From positions 1-7,404 of the forward strand of contig JAIRUL010000012.1 of NCBI GenBank assembly GCA_031254445.1: a DNA stretch of 7,404 nt, read 5' to 3'. Under the pieces are notes generated by a model that was given only the letters and a program-made list of their open reading frames with translations, did not search any database and was not told the DNA's origin. Shown in pieces: positions 5,172-7,404 of the stretch; within the stretch, counting starts at the first letter, position 1, and every line of letters starts with the position of its first letter. This DNA comes from Chitinispirillales bacterium. GTDB lineage: Bacteria > Fibrobacterota > Chitinivibrionia > Chitinivibrionales > Chitinispirillaceae. Position numbers and translations under genes: made by a program.

Positions 5172-5908
5172 TACCGCGCCCTCCTATTTTCACCCGTGTA
5201 CTCGTAAATCATTTTGCTCTCCCTTATCCGCTCGGTAATGCGAAACCCCATCCGCGCGGCGAGTTCGTCAATATTGAGGTTCGACGTAATCATCGTGGGA
5301 TAGTTCTCCCTATACCTGCGCCCGATTATCCTCTCCCATACGCTAAGCGTAAATTCGGACGTCTTTTCCACTCCCGCATCGTCAATGATAAGCGGGTATG
5401 AGTGAGCGAAGCTCTCGTAGACCTCGTACTCTGTCTTTTTTGCGTTTTTTTCAAAAGACTGTTTAATCCGCAAAAAAATCTCGTCCTCGCAAATAAATTG
5501 GCTCAAAACGTCCCTGCGGTTAAACTCCTTTTTGGCCGCGGACGCGAGATACGTCTTACCGCGCCCGCATTTGCCATGAACCAAGATTATGCCTGCGGGG
5601 TCCGCGACCCAGCGTTTAACAGCCGCCACCGCCGCTATCTTATCGTCGCACCTGCGCATATCCGCGTCATAGAACTTCGCGCCGACGCCGCGCCTCAACG
5701 CCCGAAGCCTTTCCGCTTCGCGCTTGGCGGCTTCCCGCGCCTCGTGCTTGGCTTCCCAACATACCGGGCAATCCCACTCCCCGCATTTCGCATAGTGCAA
5801 TTCTTTTTCGGCTCCGCACTCACAAAAAACCTTGCTGCGCGTCTCTGGCGTCGAAACCGCGCCCATGATTCCCGCCGCTATGCCCCCCGCCGCTACCGCC
5901 TCTGCCAT
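5171..5908 (-). CDS. DnaC-like AAA+ replicative helicase loader
   Basis: This gene encodes 245 residues. Four or five Cys at 29, 31, 42, 47 and 50 look like a zinc-binding module, followed by a charged helix (52-73). Walker A is GKCGRGKT at 112-119, Walker B YPLIIDD at 171-177 and sensor 1 TMITSNLN at 205-212. The GFRITERI segment at 221-228 matches the arginine-finger region of DnaC/DnaI loaders. These ATPases load the host DnaB-type helicase at an origin, in the cytoplasm. The ATG at 5908 has AAAGGAGG with a 5-nt spacer. Met15 is a weaker alternative. The first 89 nt overlap the Gly-rich 3' end of the replisome organizer gene in another frame, and the pair fits an O/P-like or DnaD/DnaC-like replication cassette. 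Length and motif order are normal for the family. Confidence 0.9.
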   Translation of the reverse strand: MAEAVAAGGIAAGIMGAVSTPETRSKVFCECGAEKELHYAKCGEWDCPVCWEAKHEAREAAKREAERLRALRRGVGAKFYDADMRRCDDKIAAVAAVKRWVADPAGIILVHGKCGRGKTYLASAAKKEFNRRDVLSQFICEDEIFLRIKQSFEKNAKKTEYEVYESFAHSYPLIIDDAGVEKTSEFTLSVWERIIGRRYRENYPTMITSNLNIDELAARMGFRITERIRESKMIYEYTGENRRAR

Positions 5909-6650
5909 GATTGCCTCCTTTCGCTTTTAGTTCGTACACGTCCGTGTACCCGCCAATGATTGACTGCTCAAGAATCGCCCGCTGCGCGGCGTAGTCGCCC
6001 GGCGCAAGCTTCTCAAGCCCCATCACTATCCCCTCGAACGCACGCGCTGTAGGGGCGGCTTTTTTGGCCTTGCGAACAGCCAAATAATCCGGCCACATGT
6101 CGGCAAGGTGACCCGGCGGACTAAAGCCGGGCGGCTTTACCTTGGCCGCCAATGCCCCCTCCGCGCGTTTAGGCGCGTCAATTTTTACTTCAGGCAAAAG
6201 ATTGTTATTTTCCTTTTCATCTTCCTTTTCTTCAAGGGTATTGATACCCTTTGGCGAGTTGGCGGATAGGGTATCAATAGGGTATCGCATACCTTTCAAA
6301 CCGCTCAAATTCAACGGATATGTTAATCCGTGCTCTTCAAGCGCTTTGAAAACCGGAATATGCGGCCGACACTCGGGGGACAGCGTTCCGTACTGGAAGT
6401 CAATGAATTTGACGATCAGCCATTTATCCGCAGAAATAGGCTTCGTGCGCCCGGCGAATTGATTTTCGGCTTTGGCCCAATCAAATTTGCACCCTATCTG
6501 AAATTCGGCGAGCTTTTGATTGACTTTCCAAACTCCGGCACAATCACACTTGTCGCATATATATTTCCATAGGCATTTCATGGCCGGCGACAAATCTTGA
6601 TACCACGGATCGTCCCAGCATTCAATGTCAACATACCTTTTCTTAGCCAT
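5820..6650 (-). CDS. Phage replisome organizer / replication initiator (lambda O or DnaD-like role)
   Basis: This gene encodes 276 residues. Residues 1-110 (KKRYVDIECWDDPWYQDLSP, then CLWKYICDKCDCAGVW and KPISADKWLIVKFIDFQYG) match the N-terminal winged-helix domain of phage replication proteins that bind the origin. Residues 120-150 form a polar linker encoded by the iterons and AT-rich DNA. Residues about 180-245 (WPDYLAVRKAKKAAPTARAF, then a helical part) resemble the C-terminal domain of such proteins. The tail is Gly/His/Arg-rich with two GGNHGRG copies. The protein would bind the iterons and recruit the loader encoded next. An AGG-type SD (GAGGAAG) lies about 7 to 10 nt before the ATG. 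The C-terminal 30 codons overlap the loader gene. Confidence 0.82.
   Translation of the reverse strand: MAKKRYVDIECWDDPWYQDLSPAMKCLWKYICDKCDCAGVWKVNQKLAEFQIGCKFDWAKAENQFAGRTKPISADKWLIVKFIDFQYGTLSPECRPHIPVFKALEEHGLTYPLNLSGLKGMRYPIDTLSANSPKGINTLEEKEDEKENNNLLPEVKIDAPKRAEGALAAKVKPPGFSPPGHLADMWPDYLAVRKAKKAAPTARAFEGIVMGLEKLAPGDYAAQRAILEQSIIGGYTDVYELKAKGGNHGRGGSGGGHSGGNHGRGFDARDAQQGFL
6181..6293. other. Probable replication origin: iterons plus AT-rich stretch inside the initiator gene
   Basis: The plus strand 6234-6251 is the palindrome AAGGGTATTGATACCCTT. Next come two direct repeats ATAGGGTATC at 6266-6275 and 6277-6286, spaced 11 bp, and an inverted half site ATACC at 6289-6293. This gives five GGGTAT-type half sites in 60 bp. 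On the downstream side (6181-6233) the sequence is AT-rich and purine/pyrimidine-biased, a likely unwinding element. The layout, iterons then AT-rich DNA within the initiator gene, is that of lambdoid origins. Function is inferred. Confidence 0.65.
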
Positions 6651-6662
6651 TGTTACGCTTCC

Positions 6663-6815
6663 TCATTGGCATACCCCCTCCCAAAACACCCTCGATTGCC
6701 GGGAACCGCTATTGGCCGTATCTGATTTTGGCGCATCGGCTTTGCCGCCGAACCCGTAATAGCCCGCTATACGCTCCGTAACGAATCTTAGGCCGTTGGG
6801 CATAGCCTCAAACAT
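6663..6815 (-). CDS. Small hypothetical protein (50 residues)
   Basis: I do not recognise this protein. The ORF fills the gap between two genes. Its ATG overlaps the end of the upstream basic-protein gene by 8 nt (ATGTTTGA), and its TGA lies 12 nt before the replisome organizer start. It has an AAGGAGG SD, but only 2 nt from the ATG. Met5 (6803) is an alternative. The protein begins MFEAMPNGLRFVTERIAGYY and continues polar, ending WEGVCQ. No membrane segment or motif is seen. Position and tight spacing are the main evidence. Confidence 0.55.
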   Translation of the reverse strand: MFEAMPNGLRFVTERIAGYYGFGGKADAPKSDTANSGSRQSRVFWEGVCQ

Positions 6816-7065
6816 CCCCTCCTTCGCTCGCCTTGTTTCTCCGCTCTTTCCACCGCCTATAGCTTGCTTTGTTTATCTCTCGCTTTTTGGCGAGGTACCC
6901 GGCGCGTTCATCGGGCGCCATCCGCTCCATGCGCCGCTTGTAACACTCCGCATTCGACATGCGCCTGCGCTCTTTGTTGGCGGCGTAATATTCTCGCGAC
7001 AGCCACGCCGCGTGTTCTTTGCACGCCCTGTCGATTTCTGCACTTTCGCCCTTATGCGTTGGCAT
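6808..7065 (-). CDS. Small basic, probably helical hypothetical protein
   Basis: This gene encodes 85 residues, very rich in Arg, Lys, Glu and Ala: SREYYAANKERRRMSNAECY, then DERAGYLAKKREINKASYRR. Such charged YYxANKER-type segments occur in small phage proteins and next to HNH nuclease domains, but no HNH motif is present, so no function is claimed. The ATG at 7065 has AAGGAG with a 7-nt spacer and overlaps the end of the regulator gene by 14 nt. It may bind nucleic acid, judging by charge only. Confidence 0.65.
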   Translation of the reverse strand: MPTHKGESAEIDRACKEHAAWLSREYYAANKERRRMSNAECYKRRMERMAPDERAGYLAKKREINKASYRRWKERRNKASEGGDV

Positions 7066-7404
7066 TCACCAGCTCCTTGTACTTCTCGGGGAAGACTACG
7101 AACGAATGCCTTTTGCCGTTCTTTGATGCAACGGCAGCGCAGAGCCCGGAGAATGCGCCCTGCTTTGCCCCGCGCCTAATTGTCTCCGCCCCCTTGCCTA
7201 CATCGCGCGCGAAGTCCCTCACGCTAATCGGGCGTGTGGTAGACAGATTCACGCCCAGCGCATCATTTATCCGCTCTAACATACCCCTGCGCGGCAGCTT
7301 GCCGCCGCACGCGTAGTCGCTAACCGCCGAGCGGCTGCACCCTACGCGCTTGGCAAGATCGGACTGCGATATGCCCGCCGCGCGCAACGCGGCGATAAGA
7401 TTCG
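7052..7404 (-). CDS. DNA-binding regulator: XRE helix-turn-helix plus excisionase-like second domain (partial)
   Basis: The frame is open to the right edge, beginning NLIAALRAAGISQSDLAKRV, so the true start lies outside. A TTG at 7387 would remove half of the first helix and is unlikely. The first domain is a standard XRE helix-turn-helix: SQSDLAKRVGCSRSAVSDYA, then GKLPRRGMLERINDALGV. A second segment follows, ISVRDFARDVGKGAETIRRG, then a basic loop and HSFVVFPEKYKEL. It resembles MerR/excisionase-type winged helices that read a second DNA half site. It heads the replication genes, so control of the early operon is likely; repressor or activator cannot be told. Confidence 0.75.
   Translation of the reverse strand, partial: NLIAALRAAGISQSDLAKRVGCSRSAVSDYACGGKLPRRGMLERINDALGVNLSTTRPISVRDFARDVGKGAETIRRGAKQGAFSGLCAAVASKNGKRHSFVVFPEKYKELVNANA

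Noticed and set aside
5402..5959. Plus-strand ORF of 185 codons
   Set aside because: It lies opposite the DnaC-like gene with its Walker motifs. Its Arg/Pro-rich translation is the expected reverse-frame image.
1..7404. CRISPR array, insertion sequence or diversity-generating retroelement
   Set aside because: No regularly spaced repeats, transposase or reverse transcriptase, or template/variable repeat pair was seen. The only long direct repeats are the two promoter blocks.

Overview
The window is part of a phage or prophage genome. Every convincing gene lies on the minus strand, so it reads from right to left. Base composition is close to balanced. Genes are tightly packed, often overlap, and mostly carry strong GGAGG-type Shine-Dalgarno sites. 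The layout (XRE regulator, replisome organizer, DnaC-type loader, then a siphovirus-like tail cassette) is typical of temperate siphoviruses of low- to mid-GC Gram-positive hosts such as Clostridia. The host is an inference; nothing in the window proves it.

Right part (about 7404 to 5136): an early/replication operon. It starts with a regulator that runs off the right edge (XRE helix-turn-helix plus a second excisionase-like DNA-binding domain). A small basic protein and a 50-residue hypothetical follow. Next is a replisome organizer carrying iterons and an AT-rich stretch inside its own coding sequence, as in the lambda O gene/ori arrangement. Last comes a DnaC-like AAA+ helicase loader whose start lies inside the organizer gene, followed by an 11-codon micro-ORF. 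A probable rho-independent terminator ends the operon.

Middle part (about 5123 to 3429): a GTG-started tail-fibre-like gene stands alone. It is flanked by two gapless, roughly 82% identical 65-bp direct repeats. Each repeat carries a minus-strand TTGACT-17 bp-TATxTT promoter with a conserved upstream block. The second promoter is followed only about 60 to 120 bases later by a strong bidirectional terminator, which suggests a short structured transcript.

Left part (3357 to 1): a scaffold-like gene with a broken 3' end, then tail terminator, tail tube, a tRNA with anticodon CAT, a G/GT pair of tail assembly chaperones and the start of the tape measure protein. The G/GT pair has a textbook -1 frameshift signal (A AAT TTT, 5-nt spacer, 10-bp hairpin). 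The tRNA resembles initiator tRNA in its anticodon stem and in an unpaired 1:72 position.

The most striking absence is the head module. Terminase, portal, protease, major capsid protein and connectors would normally sit between replication and tail genes. In their place are the fibre cassette, an 11-codon ORF stub and a scaffold gene whose C-terminus changes frame. This could be a defective prophage, a tail-only element or an unusual rearrangement; the window alone cannot decide.
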